Origin: Tenacibaculum sp. SG-28
GTDB taxonomy: Bacteria; Bacteroidota; Bacteroidia; Flavobacteriales; Flavobacteriaceae
Assembly: GCF_002954385.1 (NCBI RefSeq)
Contig: NZ_MQVY01000002.1
Coordinates: 167,690-231,689 of the forward strand
DNA: 64,000 nucleotides
Direction of reading: 5' to 3'
The position numbers and the translations under genes are program-made. The notes under the pieces were generated by a model. That model was not told where the DNA came from. It did not search any database and worked only from the letters and a program-made list of their open reading frames with translations. Shown one piece after another: positions 28,349-37,110 of this stretch. How positions within the stretch are numbered: the stretch's first letter is position 1; each line of letters starts with the position of its first letter.

Positions 28349-29674
28349 TTGCGACCAAAACAAAGACTACCATTATTTTGTATAGTATTGCTTTTATTCT
28401 CATGCCAAAAAGAAACGATTACACTCGCTCCAAATTTTATTGGGGAAATTGAATTTACGACCACTTTAGGAGGAAGTAAAAATGAGGTTGCGAAATCTGT
28501 TGTCGCAACACGAGATGGAGGATACGCAATTCTCGGATATGTGCAAAGCAATGATTTTGATTTTATCGAAAAAGAAGATCTTTCTTTTGATTTTGTTGTT
28601 CTAAAATACGACAGTAATGACAGCCTTCTTTGGAAGAAAATCTTGGGTGGAAGTAATGACGATAGAGGGTCGAAATTAGTGCACACCGATGACGGAGGCT
28701 TTGTGGTACTGGGATACAGTAAAAGTAAAGATCGAGATGTCTCTAATAATTCTGGAGATAGAGACTTTTGGGTTGCCAAGATTAATGAAGAAGGAACTCT
28801 TTTGTGGGAACAATCCTATGGATACCAAGGACGAGACTTTGGAACTTCGATGATCCAAACATCCGATGACGGATTTTTATTAGTTGGAGAACTCGATGTC
28901 ACTGCATCAGGAGGAGAAGGCAATAGCCGAGAAAAAATACAACATGCGGGGGGAGATTTTTGGGTTATCAAACTAAATAGTAGTGGAAAAAAAGAATGGA
29001 GTAGGTATTATGGAGGAACTTTTACCGACACTCCAAGTGCTGTTCTTGAGGCTTCCGATAACAGCTTTTTAATTGTTGGCGCTTCCGACAGTAAAGACGT
29101 AGATATCTCTAATAATTTAGGGGGATATGATTATTGGATAATAAAAATAGATGCTCTTGGGAATTTAATTTGGGAAAGAAGTTTGGGTGGCTCTGAAATT
29201 GATAGAGCAACAGCTATTGCAGCTACCGAAGACAATAATTTTTTAATTAGTGGGAATACCAGGAGTTCCGATATACAAGTAACTAACAATAGAGGAGGAT
29301 CTGATGTTTGGGTCATTAAACTTAGTTCGGAAGGAAAACTACTCTGGGAAAAATCGATTGGAGGAAGTGATTTTGACGCAGCAAACACCATGAAACCAAC
29401 ACAAGACGGAAACTTTTTAATAGCAGGAAGTACGCGAAGTTCCGATGCTGCAATAGAGAATAAAGGACAAAATGATGCGTGGGTGGTAAAAATAGACCCA
29501 AATGGAATTGTCCTCTGGCAAACCAGCATTGGAGGTAGTGAAATTGACGTTTTCTACGATGCCATCGAACTTCCCAATAGAAAAATAGTGGCCGTCGGAG
29601 AAAGTAATAGTAGTAATAATGATATATTTGTAAATCGCGGGTTTTCTGATATGTTAATTTCTAAATTAAAATAG
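28349..29674 (+). CDS. Repeat-rich lipoprotein, beta-propeller type
   Basis: 441 residues. The start is TTG: the upstream stop (28340) is in frame and there is no ATG before the signal peptide LPLFCIVLLLFSC (lipid Cys near 19). The mature part is about seven degenerate 50-60-residue repeats. Each has GGS-x-D-x-A (ILGGSNDDRG, SLGGSEIDRA, SIGGSDFDAA), then DGGFVVLG or DNNFLISG, then DFWVAKI or DVWVIKL, and LLWE. Such repeats are expected to build a propeller. It starts 6 bases after the anchor-B stop and ends 2 bases before the MbnP-like gene. The role is unknown. Confidence 0.7.
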   Translation: MRPKQRLPLFCIVLLLFSCQKETITLAPNFIGEIEFTTTLGGSKNEVAKSVVATRDGGYAILGYVQSNDFDFIEKEDLSFDFVVLKYDSNDSLLWKKILGGSNDDRGSKLVHTDDGGFVVLGYSKSKDRDVSNNSGDRDFWVAKINEEGTLLWEQSYGYQGRDFGTSMIQTSDDGFLLVGELDVTASGGEGNSREKIQHAGGDFWVIKLNSSGKKEWSRYYGGTFTDTPSAVLEASDNSFLIVGASDSKDVDISNNLGGYDYWIIKIDALGNLIWERSLGGSEIDRATAIAATEDNNFLISGNTRSSDIQVTNNRGGSDVWVIKLSSEGKLLWEKSIGGSDFDAANTMKPTQDGNFLIAGSTRSSDAAIENKGQNDAWVVKIDPNGIVLWQTSIGGSEIDVFYDAIELPNRKIVAVGESNSSNNDIFVNRGFSDMLISKLK

Positions 29675-29676
29675 AC

Positions 29677-30432
29677 ATGAAAAAAATTATTCTTCTACTT
29701 TTCGTAAGCCTAAGTATCGCTTGCAGCTCTGATAACGATACATTGGTAAATGAAATTTCTGTCACTCTTCGTTTCACACATAATTGGGATGGAGCGATAG
29801 TTACTGTGGATGATTTTAATGTTCTTGATTTCACCAATAAAAAAGGAACAAAATTAAGCATCGAAAGATTGCGGTATTTAATCTCTAGAGTAGAATTGAT
29901 TAATTCTGCTAACGACACCCTATCTTTTGATGGCTACAAACTGGTAGATCTCGCGTCAGAGGAAGATATTCTATTTAATCTTCCAAATACGATCCTTGAG
30001 GGTCCTTACAAACTGGAATGTACCTTTGGATTTAACAATGAAGATAATATTGATAATGCATATCCTGATTTAAACAGTGCCAATTGGAACGTTCCAGAAA
30101 ATCTTGGTGGCGGCTATCATTTCATGCAACTAGACGGCAAGTTCAAAGATTCTCTTTTTAACGAATCTCCCTATAATTTCCATGCTATCCAAGCCTATGA
30201 TATGGCTACTCAAGAATCAAAAGACACGTTCTTTAGAGTAAACTTTGGAACGATTTCCATTTCTAAAAATGCTACCATTGAATTAAAGATGAATATAGCG
30301 CAATGGTTTAAAGAACCCCATGAGTGGGATTTAAACGAACTAAACACACAATTAATGATGAATTTTGAGGCACAAAAACAAATTTCAGACAACGGAAGAA
30401 ATGTATTTAGTTTAGGAACTGTATCGCAGTAG
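29677..30432 (+). CDS. MbnP-like lipoprotein
   Basis: 251 residues with a lipoprotein signal (LLLFVSLSIACSS, Cys16). The MbnP family pattern is visible: LRFTHNWDGAIV, LSIERLRYLISRVELI, NLGGGYHFMQLDGKF and FRVNFGTISISKNATIELKMNI. In methanotrophs MbnP binds copper through a kynurenine made from tryptophan by the diheme enzyme MbnH. The next gene, 3 bases downstream, encodes a diheme protein, as in that pair. Several Trp and His residues are candidates. No methanobactin precursor is visible, so the role here is open. Confidence 0.75.
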   Translation: MKKIILLLFVSLSIACSSDNDTLVNEISVTLRFTHNWDGAIVTVDDFNVLDFTNKKGTKLSIERLRYLISRVELINSANDTLSFDGYKLVDLASEEDILFNLPNTILEGPYKLECTFGFNNEDNIDNAYPDLNSANWNVPENLGGGYHFMQLDGKFKDSLFNESPYNFHAIQAYDMATQESKDTFFRVNFGTISISKNATIELKMNIAQWFKEPHEWDLNELNTQLMMNFEAQKQISDNGRNVFSLGTVSQ

Positions 30433-30435
30433 CAA

Positions 30436-31491
30436 ATGAAGAAATTTCTATTCCCTTTTATTTTGCTTTGCTACAGTTGCTCTTCAGATAGTAATATGGA
30501 AGAATATTCGCCTACTCCTTATCAACTTCAAATACCAGAAATTTTTAAAAGGACTATTATCAACCCAGTGATTCCAAAGGACAATCCTTTAAGTGTAGAA
30601 GGAGTTCGTTTGGGTAAAAAACTATTTTTTGAAAAATTATTATCTGAAGATAATAGTATTTCCTGTGCGAGTTGTCATACTCCAAAAAATGCATTTACCG
30701 ATCAAAATCGATTTAGCACAGGAGTTGATAACAGCATGGGAACAAGAAATTCCATGCCGCTTTTTAATCTTGCATGGAACTACGACGAACGCTTTGCTTG
30801 GGACGGCAAAGAGATCAGTTTAGAAAGGCAAGCAAAAGAACCTGTGAACAATCCGCATGAGATGAACAGTAGTTGGAGCGAGGTTCTTAAAAAATTAGAA
30901 AACCATCCCGAATATCCCTCGCTTTTTGAAGAGGCTTTTGGCAAAAATAAACTGACTCAAGAATCAATAACCAAAGCCATAGCGCAATTCGAAAGAACAC
31001 TCATATCTGCAGATTCTAAATTTGACAGATATTTACTTGGTACGACAACATTATCACAAGAAGAATTAAATGGGTTTTCGGTTTTTATTAGTGAAGATAA
31101 AGGAGATTGTTTTCATTGTCATGGAGGAAAAAACAACCCCTTATGGACCGATAATGAATTCCGAAATAATGGTTTGGATGCGGTTTTTTCCGATCTTGGT
31201 TTAGGAAACGTTACAGGAGACCCCAATGATAATGGTAAATTTAGAACGCCTTCACTTCGCAATTTAATTTTCACAGCTCCATACATGCACGACGGCAGGT
31301 TTGAGACCATTGAGGAGGTAATTAATTTCTATTCCGAGGGATTGAAAAAATCGTCAACAATTGATCCGCTAATGAAAAACGTTAATAAAGGTGGTGCAAA
31401 TTTAAGTGGGCAAGATAAGTCTGACTTAAAAGCTTTTTTGCTAACTCTGACGGATAATAACTTCGTAAACAATCCAGATTTTAGGGAATAA
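30436..31491 (+). CDS. Diheme cytochrome c peroxidase family lipoprotein (MbnH/MauG-like)
   Basis: 351 residues with a lipoprotein signal (LLCYSCSS, Cys15). Two heme c sites are seen: CASCH near residue 79 and CFHCH near 230. Further family blocks are VRLGKKLFFEKLLS, QAKEPVNNPHEM and FTAPYMHDGRFETIEEVI. The family includes H2O2-reducing peroxidases and protein-modifying enzymes (MauG, MbnH). Coupling to the MbnP-like gene (3-base gap) favours the protein-modifying type. It acts in the periplasm, attached to a membrane, and is the last gene of the operon. Confidence 0.9.
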   Translation: MKKFLFPFILLCYSCSSDSNMEEYSPTPYQLQIPEIFKRTIINPVIPKDNPLSVEGVRLGKKLFFEKLLSEDNSISCASCHTPKNAFTDQNRFSTGVDNSMGTRNSMPLFNLAWNYDERFAWDGKEISLERQAKEPVNNPHEMNSSWSEVLKKLENHPEYPSLFEEAFGKNKLTQESITKAIAQFERTLISADSKFDRYLLGTTTLSQEELNGFSVFISEDKGDCFHCHGGKNNPLWTDNEFRNNGLDAVFSDLGLGNVTGDPNDNGKFRTPSLRNLIFTAPYMHDGRFETIEEVINFYSEGLKKSSTIDPLMKNVNKGGANLSGQDKSDLKAFLLTLTDNNFVNNPDFRE

Positions 31492-31567
31492 AGAACTATT
31501 ATCGATAAATTCTATCTAAACATAAGCGATATTCATTCAAAAAATTACAAAAATCATTTATTGTGAT

Positions 31568-31575
31568 TATCTTTG
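31568..31575 (+). promoter_or_regulatory. -7 element of the suf operon
   Basis: TATCTTTG fits the Bacteroidota TAnnTTTG consensus and lies 30 bases before the start of the A-type carrier gene. No TTTG stands at the ideal 19-base distance upstream. Confidence 0.45.
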
Positions 31576-31605
31576 CAGTTGATTAAAACCTAATCGTTAA
31601 ATAAT

Positions 31606-31935
31606 ATGATAAAAGTTTCAGACACTGCAAAAAGAAAAGTTGTCGAGTTAATGACAGATGATGGTTTCGATGCTACCGAAGATTATGTAAGAGTTGGTGT
31701 TAAGAGTGGAGGTTGCTCAGGCTTATCATATGATTTAAACTTTGACAAAAGTCAACAAGAAAATGACAAGGTTTTCGAAGATAATGGTGTAAAAATTATT
31801 GTAGACAAAAAAAGCTTTCTTTACCTTGTTGGTACAACATTAGAATATTCAGGAGGATTGAATGGTAAAGGATTTGTTTTTAACAATCCTAATGCCAATA
31901 GAACCTGCGGATGTGGCGAGAGTTTTTCGCTTTAA
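31606..31935 (+). CDS. HesB/IscA-type iron-sulfur carrier
   Basis: 109 residues, normal for A-type carriers. The three Fe-S ligands are Cys37 (SGGCSGLSY) and Cys101/Cys103 (TCGCGESF). It would take clusters from the SufBCD scaffold to target proteins. It leads the operon, 21 bases before sufB, the usual place for sufA in Flavobacteriaceae. SufA, ErpA and IscA cannot be separated by eye, so no symbol is given. Confidence 0.92.
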   Translation: MIKVSDTAKRKVVELMTDDGFDATEDYVRVGVKSGGCSGLSYDLNFDKSQQENDKVFEDNGVKIIVDKKSFLYLVGTTLEYSGGLNGKGFVFNNPNANRTCGCGESFSL

Positions 31936-31956
31936 TATACAGCAAACACAGAAGTA

Positions 31957-33405
31957 ATGAGTAAATACACAGAAGACGATTTACGAGAAGAACTAAAAGA
32001 CAAAGAATATGAGTATGGATTTTATACTGATATTGAAAGTGACACCTTCCCAAAAGGATTGAACGAAGAGGTAGTTCGTGCTATTTCAAAAAAGAAAAAC
32101 GAACCAGAATGGATGACCGATTGGCGCGTTGAAGCGTTTAGAATTTGGGAGAAAATGGAAGAGCCAGAATGGGCAAATGTGAATTATACTAAGCCAAACT
32201 TCCAGGATATATCGTACTATTCTGCTCCTAAGAAAAAACCAAAATTAGAAAGTTTAGATGAAGTAGATCCTGATTTACTCGATACCTTCAAAAAACTTGG
32301 TATTTCACTAGACGAGCAAAAACGATTGGCTAACGTGGCGGTAGACGTAATTATGGATTCCGTTTCTGTAGCGACCACGTTTAAGGAAACCCTAGCAGAA
32401 AAAGGCATTATTTTTATGCCAATTTCAGAAGCGATAGAAAAACATCCGGATTTGGTAAAGAAATATATAGGATCCGTTGTTCCGCCAACAGATAACTTTT
32501 ATGCCGCTCTAAATTCGGCAGTATTTTCAGATGGTTCATTTTGCTATATTCCGAAAGGCGTTCGTTGCCCTATGGAGTTGTCTACCTATTTTCGCATAAA
32601 TGAAGGAGGAACAGGGCAGTTTGAAAGAACGCTTGTAGTGGCTGATCAAAGTAGTTATGTGTCCTATTTAGAAGGATGTACTGCTCCGCAAAGAGATGAA
32701 AACCAATTACATGCCGCAGTGGTGGAGTTGATCGCTTTAGACGACGCTGAAATAAAATACTCAACGGTACAAAACTGGTTTCCTGGAGATGCTTTCGGTA
32801 AAGGAGGCGTATACAACTTTGTAACCAAACGCGGTATTTGTGAGAACAATGCCAAAATTTCTTGGACACAAGTTGAAACTGGATCAGCTGTAACCTGGAA
32901 ATATCCAAGCTGTATTTTGAAAGGAAACAATTCTGTCGGAGAATTTTACTCTATCGCTGTAACGAACAATCATCAACAAGCCGATACCGGAACTAAAATG
33001 ATTCACATTGGTAAAAATACCAAGTCGACGATTATTTCAAAAGGAATTTCCGCTGGTAAATCACAAAATAGTTACAGAGGTTTGGTACAAATAAACGCAA
33101 GAGCTGAAAATGCACGTAACTTTTCACAATGTGACAGTTTACTGATGGGAAATGCTTGTGGTGCACATACCTTCCCATACATAGAAACCAAAAATAAGAC
33201 GGCACAAGTTGAGCATGAGGCAACGACAAGTAAAATCGGAGAAGACCAATTATTTTATTGTAACCAACGAGGAATTGATACGGAAAAAGCCATAGCACTT
33301 ATCGTAAATGGCTTTAGTAAAGAAGTATTAAATAAACTTCCAATGGAATTTGCCGTTGAAGCACAAAAACTATTAGAAATTTCCCTGGAGGGAAGTGTTG
33401 GATAA
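31957..33405 (+). CDS. sufB: Fe-S cluster assembly protein SufB
   Basis: 482 residues, full length. SufB forms the cluster scaffold with SufC and SufD. The conserved core has [61 protein letters not shown] and the C-terminal [15 protein letters not shown]. The conserved cysteine of [17 protein letters not shown] is present. It lies 21 bases after the carrier gene and 65 bases before sufC. Confidence 0.97.
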   Translation: MSKYTEDDLREELKDKEYEYGFYTDIESDTFPKGLNEEVVRAISKKKNEPEWMTDWRVEAFRIWEKMEEPEWANVNYTKPNFQDISYYSAPKKKPKLESLDEVDPDLLDTFKKLGISLDEQKRLANVAVDVIMDSVSVATTFKETLAEKGIIFMPISEAIEKHPDLVKKYIGSVVPPTDNFYAALNSAVFSDGSFCYIPKGVRCPMELSTYFRINEGGTGQFERTLVVADQSSYVSYLEGCTAPQRDENQLHAAVVELIALDDAEIKYSTVQNWFPGDAFGKGGVYNFVTKRGICENNAKISWTQVETGSAVTWKYPSCILKGNNSVGEFYSIAVTNNHQQADTGTKMIHIGKNTKSTIISKGISAGKSQNSYRGLVQINARAENARNFSQCDSLLMGNACGAHTFPYIETKNKTAQVEHEATTSKIGEDQLFYCNQRGIDTEKAIALIVNGFSKEVLNKLPMEFAVEAQKLLEISLEGSVG

Positions 33406-33470
33406 TACACTCCAACTAAAAAAAACAAAAACACGAAGCTAAAGTTTCCACTTAAATAGGATATATTAGG

Positions 33471-34223
33471 ATGTTAAAAATAGAAAACTTACACGCAGAA
33501 GTAGAAGATAAAGCCATACTAAAAGGAATTAATCTAGAAGTAAAAGCTGGTGAGGTACACGCCATTATGGGACCAAATGGTGCCGGTAAAAGTACCTTGT
33601 CATCGGTAATCGCAGGAAAAGAAGAATACGAAGTTACCTCGGGTACAATTGAACTTAAAGGGAATGACATTAGTGAATTAGCACCTGAAGAAAGAGCTCA
33701 TGCGGGTGTATTTTTATCGTTTCAATACCCTGTAGAAATCCCGGGTGTTACCGTAACAAACTTCATTAAGACAGCGATTAATGAATCTCGTAAGGCGCAG
33801 GGATTAGAGGAAATGCCAGCGAAAGAAATGTTAAAGAAAATACGAGAAAAATCAGAATTGTTGGAAATTGATCGCAAGTTCTTATCGCGCTCTCTTAATG
33901 AAGGTTTTTCCGGTGGAGAGAAAAAGAGAAATGAAATATTCCAAATGGCAATGTTAGAACCTAAATTAGCCATTTTAGATGAGACAGATTCTGGATTAGA
34001 CATAGACGCGCTTCGAATTGTTGCAAATGGCGTTAACAAACTAAAGTCTGAAGACAATGCTGTGGTTTTAATTACGCACTACCAAAGATTATTAGACTAC
34101 ATCGTTCCCGATTATGTTCACGTTTTATACGATGGAAAAATTGTAAAAACAGGAGATGCTTCCCTAGCTTTAAAATTAGAAGAGCAAGGATATGACTGGA
34201 TTAAAGAGGAAGTAAACAGTTAA
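33471..34223 (+). CDS. sufC: Fe-S cluster assembly ATPase SufC
   Basis: 250 residues, ABC-type ATPase. The Walker A motif GPNGAGKST lies at about 34-42, the signature [14 protein letters not shown] mid-protein, and Walker B is [12 protein letters not shown]; the H-loop follows in [10 protein letters not shown]. The SufC-specific GEKKRNE replaces the common LSGGQ-type tail. It powers the SufBCD scaffold. 65 bases follow sufB and 69 bases precede sufD. Confidence 0.97.
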   Translation: MLKIENLHAEVEDKAILKGINLEVKAGEVHAIMGPNGAGKSTLSSVIAGKEEYEVTSGTIELKGNDISELAPEERAHAGVFLSFQYPVEIPGVTVTNFIKTAINESRKAQGLEEMPAKEMLKKIREKSELLEIDRKFLSRSLNEGFSGGEKKRNEIFQMAMLEPKLAILDETDSGLDIDALRIVANGVNKLKSEDNAVVLITHYQRLLDYIVPDYVHVLYDGKIVKTGDASLALKLEEQGYDWIKEEVNS

Positions 34224-34292
34224 TACCTTTACAATTAACACGAAATACCAAAAGTATTTGTATTCAAATTGTAAATCTTACAACGCGTAACA

Positions 34293-35605
34293 ATGGAGTT
34301 AAAAGAAAAATTATTGTCGTCATATGTAGCTTTTGAAAATGGAATAAACACCAATTCAGACTTGCATAACATTCGTTCAAAAGCTTTAAAAAACTTTGAA
34401 GAACTAGGTTTTCCCTCTAAAAAATTAGAGGCATGGAAGTACACCTCCTTAAATTCTGTTTTAAAGGAAGACTATAGTATATTTCCAGAAAATGATGCAG
34501 CGATTACCTTAGCAGATGTAAAAAAATATTTCATTCATGATATCGACAGTTATAAAATTGTCTTAATTGATGGAAAGTACAACTCTTTTTTATCGGAAAC
34601 CACCCATGAAGGGTGGATATCTGTCTCTTATCTGCTGCACTCACAAAATCAAAATTTAAGCCTGTTATCGAAAACTATTTTAACAAAATAGCAAAACAAG
34701 ATAACATGACTTCTTTAAATACAGCATTTGTCACGGAAGGTGCTTTCATTCACATTCCTAGAGGTGTTGAAGTGGATAAACCAATTCAAATTATCAACTT
34801 TACCACGGGGAAAGAATCGGCCACTATGGTGCAGCCAAGAAATCTAATCGTGCTTGACAATAACGCACATGTGCAAATCATCGAACGACATCAAAGTTTA
34901 ACGGACAATGCCGTATTGACCAATGTAGTTACTGAAATATATGCCGATGTTCATGCGACCTTAGATTACTATAAAATCCAGAACGATAACAAGAATGCTT
35001 CTCTTGTAGATAATACCTATATCGAACAACAACGAGAAAGTGAATGTGCGGTTCATACTTTTTCTTTCGGAGGAAATATTACAAGAAATAATTTAAACTA
35101 CTTTCAGAAAGGAGAACACATAAATTCTATTTTAAAAGGCATTACCATTATCGAAGGTAAACAACACGTAGATCATCATACACTTGTGCACCATATCGAG
35201 CCAAATTGTGAAAGTCATCAAGACTATAAAGGTATATACGATGACAAGTCTACTGGTGTTTTCAATGGGAAAGTAATAGTAAATAAGGAGGCACAGAAAA
35301 CAAATGCGTACCAGCAAAATAACAATGTATTGGTAAGTGATAAAGCAACCATAAACGCTAAACCCCAATTAGAAATTTTCGCAGATGATGTTAAGTGTTC
35401 GCATGGGTGTACCATAGGACAATTAGACGATCAAGCATTATTTTACATGCAACAACGAGGTATTCCTAAGAAAGAAGCGAAAGCCTTATTAATGTACGCT
35501 TTTGCTAATACTGTATTAGAGAGTGTTAAGATTCCTGAAGTAAAGAAAAGAATTACCAAGTTAATCGCTAATAAACTTGGTGTTAATATCGGATTTGAAC
35601 TTTAA
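34293..35605 (+). CDS. sufD: Fe-S cluster assembly protein SufD, frame broken by an apparent 1-nt deletion
   Basis: The first frame (MELKEKLLSSYVAFENG through KKLEAWKYTSLNSVL) runs to HEGW and then leaves the family and stops at 34691. The next frame carries the rest (DICLLSAALTKSKFKPV through HIPRGVEVDKPIQI, HHIEPNCESHQDYKG and CSHGCTIGQLDDQALFYMQQRGI) to 35605. One missing G at 34614-34616 (TGG[G]AT) explains the break. Restored length is 437 residues, usual for SufD. SufBCD loss is normally lethal here, so error is likely. A strong terminator follows; no sufS is seen downstream. Confidence 0.87.
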
Positions 35606-35626
35606 TACTACAAACCTTAGAACATA

Positions 35627-35656
35627 AAAAAAGCTCTGCTGGTGCGGAGCTTTTTT
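35627..35656 (+). terminator. Terminator of the suf operon
   Basis: A stem AGCTCTGC/GCGGAGCT (one G-U) with a TGGT loop is flanked by A-run and six T. It lies 22 bases past the sufD stop. Confidence 0.9.
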
Positions 35657-35781
35657 GTCAAAATACCTAAGAAGCAAAGCTACAATTACTAGATAATATT
35701 ACATGGAGAACATACGTATAGCATAACAAAGGATACCGTTATAACCAATGAAAACCGAAAGACTGTGTTTTTATCCATAAA

Positions 35782-35809
35782 AAAAGCCTACTGAATCCAG
35801 TAGGCTTTT
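35782..35809 (-). terminator. Terminator of sucA-sucB
   Basis: A 12-bp perfect stem (AAAAGCCTACTG/CAGTAGGCTTTT) with a 4-nt loop. On the minus strand it is followed by a T-run. It lies 25 bases past the sucB stop and faces the suf terminator. Confidence 0.9.
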
Positions 35810-35833
35810 CTGTATTTCAAAAAATAATAAGGT

Positions 35834-37039
35834 TTACATTTCTAGTGCTTTGGTAGGATTGTTGTCCATCAATAATTCCACTGGATTCTCTAAGGCCTCT
35901 TTAACTGCAACTAGGAAACCAACAGACTCTCTTCCATCAATAATTCTATGATCGTATGATAAGGCAACATACATGATAGGTTGAATTACTACCTCTCCAT
36001 TTACGGCCATAGGACGATTTACAATATTATGCATCCCTAATATACCGCTTTGCGGAGGATTTATTATTGGTGTCGATAACATAGAACCAAAAACGCCTCC
36101 ATTGGTAATAGTAAATGTACCTCCGGTCATTTCATCCACAGTAATTTGACCTTCACGAGCACGAATAGCCAATCTTTTTACTTCACTTTCTACACCTCTA
36201 AAGGTTAAATTTTCGGCATTTCTTATTACTGGTACCATTAATCCTTTTGGTCCTGAAACTGCTATAGAAATATCTTGGAAATCGTGCTTAACCTGGAAAT
36301 CACCATCGATCATAGAATTCACGTCTGGATACATTTTAAGAGCCCTAACTACTGCCAAAGTAAAAAAGGACATAAACCCTAAACCAACACCATGCCTTGC
36401 TTTAAATGCTTCTTTATATTCGTTACGTAAATCAAATATAGGCTGCATATTTACCTCGTTAAAGGTAGTTAGCATCGCTGTTTCATTTTTAACAGAAACT
36501 AAACGCTGTGCAACTTTTCTACGCAACATAGATAATTTTTTACGCTCTGTACTGCGAGCGCCATTTCCTGGAGTTCCCATAGAAGGCACCGCTTTAACAG
36601 CATCCTCTTTGGTCACACGTCCATCTTTACCAGTTCCTTTTACATCAGAAGCTTTTATACCTTTTTCAGCCAGCACTTTCTTAGCTGCTGGAGAAGCAGT
36701 ACCGGATGCATAGGTTTCTTTTACTGGTGCTGCTGATACAACTTCTTTCTTCTCTACTTTTGCAGGAGCTTCTTTTTTAGACTCTGCTCCTTCGGGTTTC
36801 GCAGCACTTCTATCAATAAGACATACAACAGCCCCAACTTCAACAGCATCTCCCTCTTCCGCTTTTAAAGTAATAATACCACTTTCTTCTGCTGGTAATT
36901 CAAGGGTTGCTTTATCAGAATCTACTTCGGCTATCGGCTGATCCTTTTCCACATAGTCGCCATCTTCTACCAACCAAGTTGCTATTTCTACTTCGGTAAT
37001 TGATTCCCCCGGAGAAGGAACTTTCATTTCTAAAACCAT
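35834..37039 (-). CDS. sucB: Dihydrolipoyllysine-residue succinyltransferase (2-oxoglutarate dehydrogenase E2)
   Basis: 401 residues. The lipoyl domain (1-78) has the lipoyl lysine in [14 protein letters not shown] charged Ala/Lys/Glu/Pro linker follows, then an E1/E3-binding domain (about 120-152, [29 protein letters not shown] with DG) and the catalytic domain (about 175-400) ending [15 protein letters not shown] with the catalytic His and Asp. The succinyl- rather than acetyl-transferase call rests on pairing with sucA, 71 bases upstream on the same strand. Confidence 0.95.
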   Translation of the reverse strand: MVLEMKVPSPGESITEVEIATWLVEDGDYVEKDQPIAEVDSDKATLELPAEESGIITLKAEEGDAVEVGAVVCLIDRSAAKPEGAESKKEAPAKVEKKEVVSAAPVKETYASGTASPAAKKVLAEKGIKASDVKGTGKDGRVTKEDAVKAVPSMGTPGNGARSTERKKLSMLRRKVAQRLVSVKNETAMLTTFNEVNMQPIFDLRNEYKEAFKARHGVGLGFMSFFTLAVVRALKMYPDVNSMIDGDFQVKHDFQDISIAVSGPKGLMVPVIRNAENLTFRGVESEVKRLAIRAREGQITVDEMTGGTFTITNGGVFGSMLSTPIINPPQSGILGMHNIVNRPMAVNGEVVIQPIMYVALSYDHRIIDGRESVGFLVAVKEALENPVELLMDNNPTKALEM

Positions 37040-37110
37040 CAGTTCTAAATTTTATATCTGCGTTTATTTTATGTTTCTATTATTCAAATTTGCTGGTACA
37101 AATGTAACAA

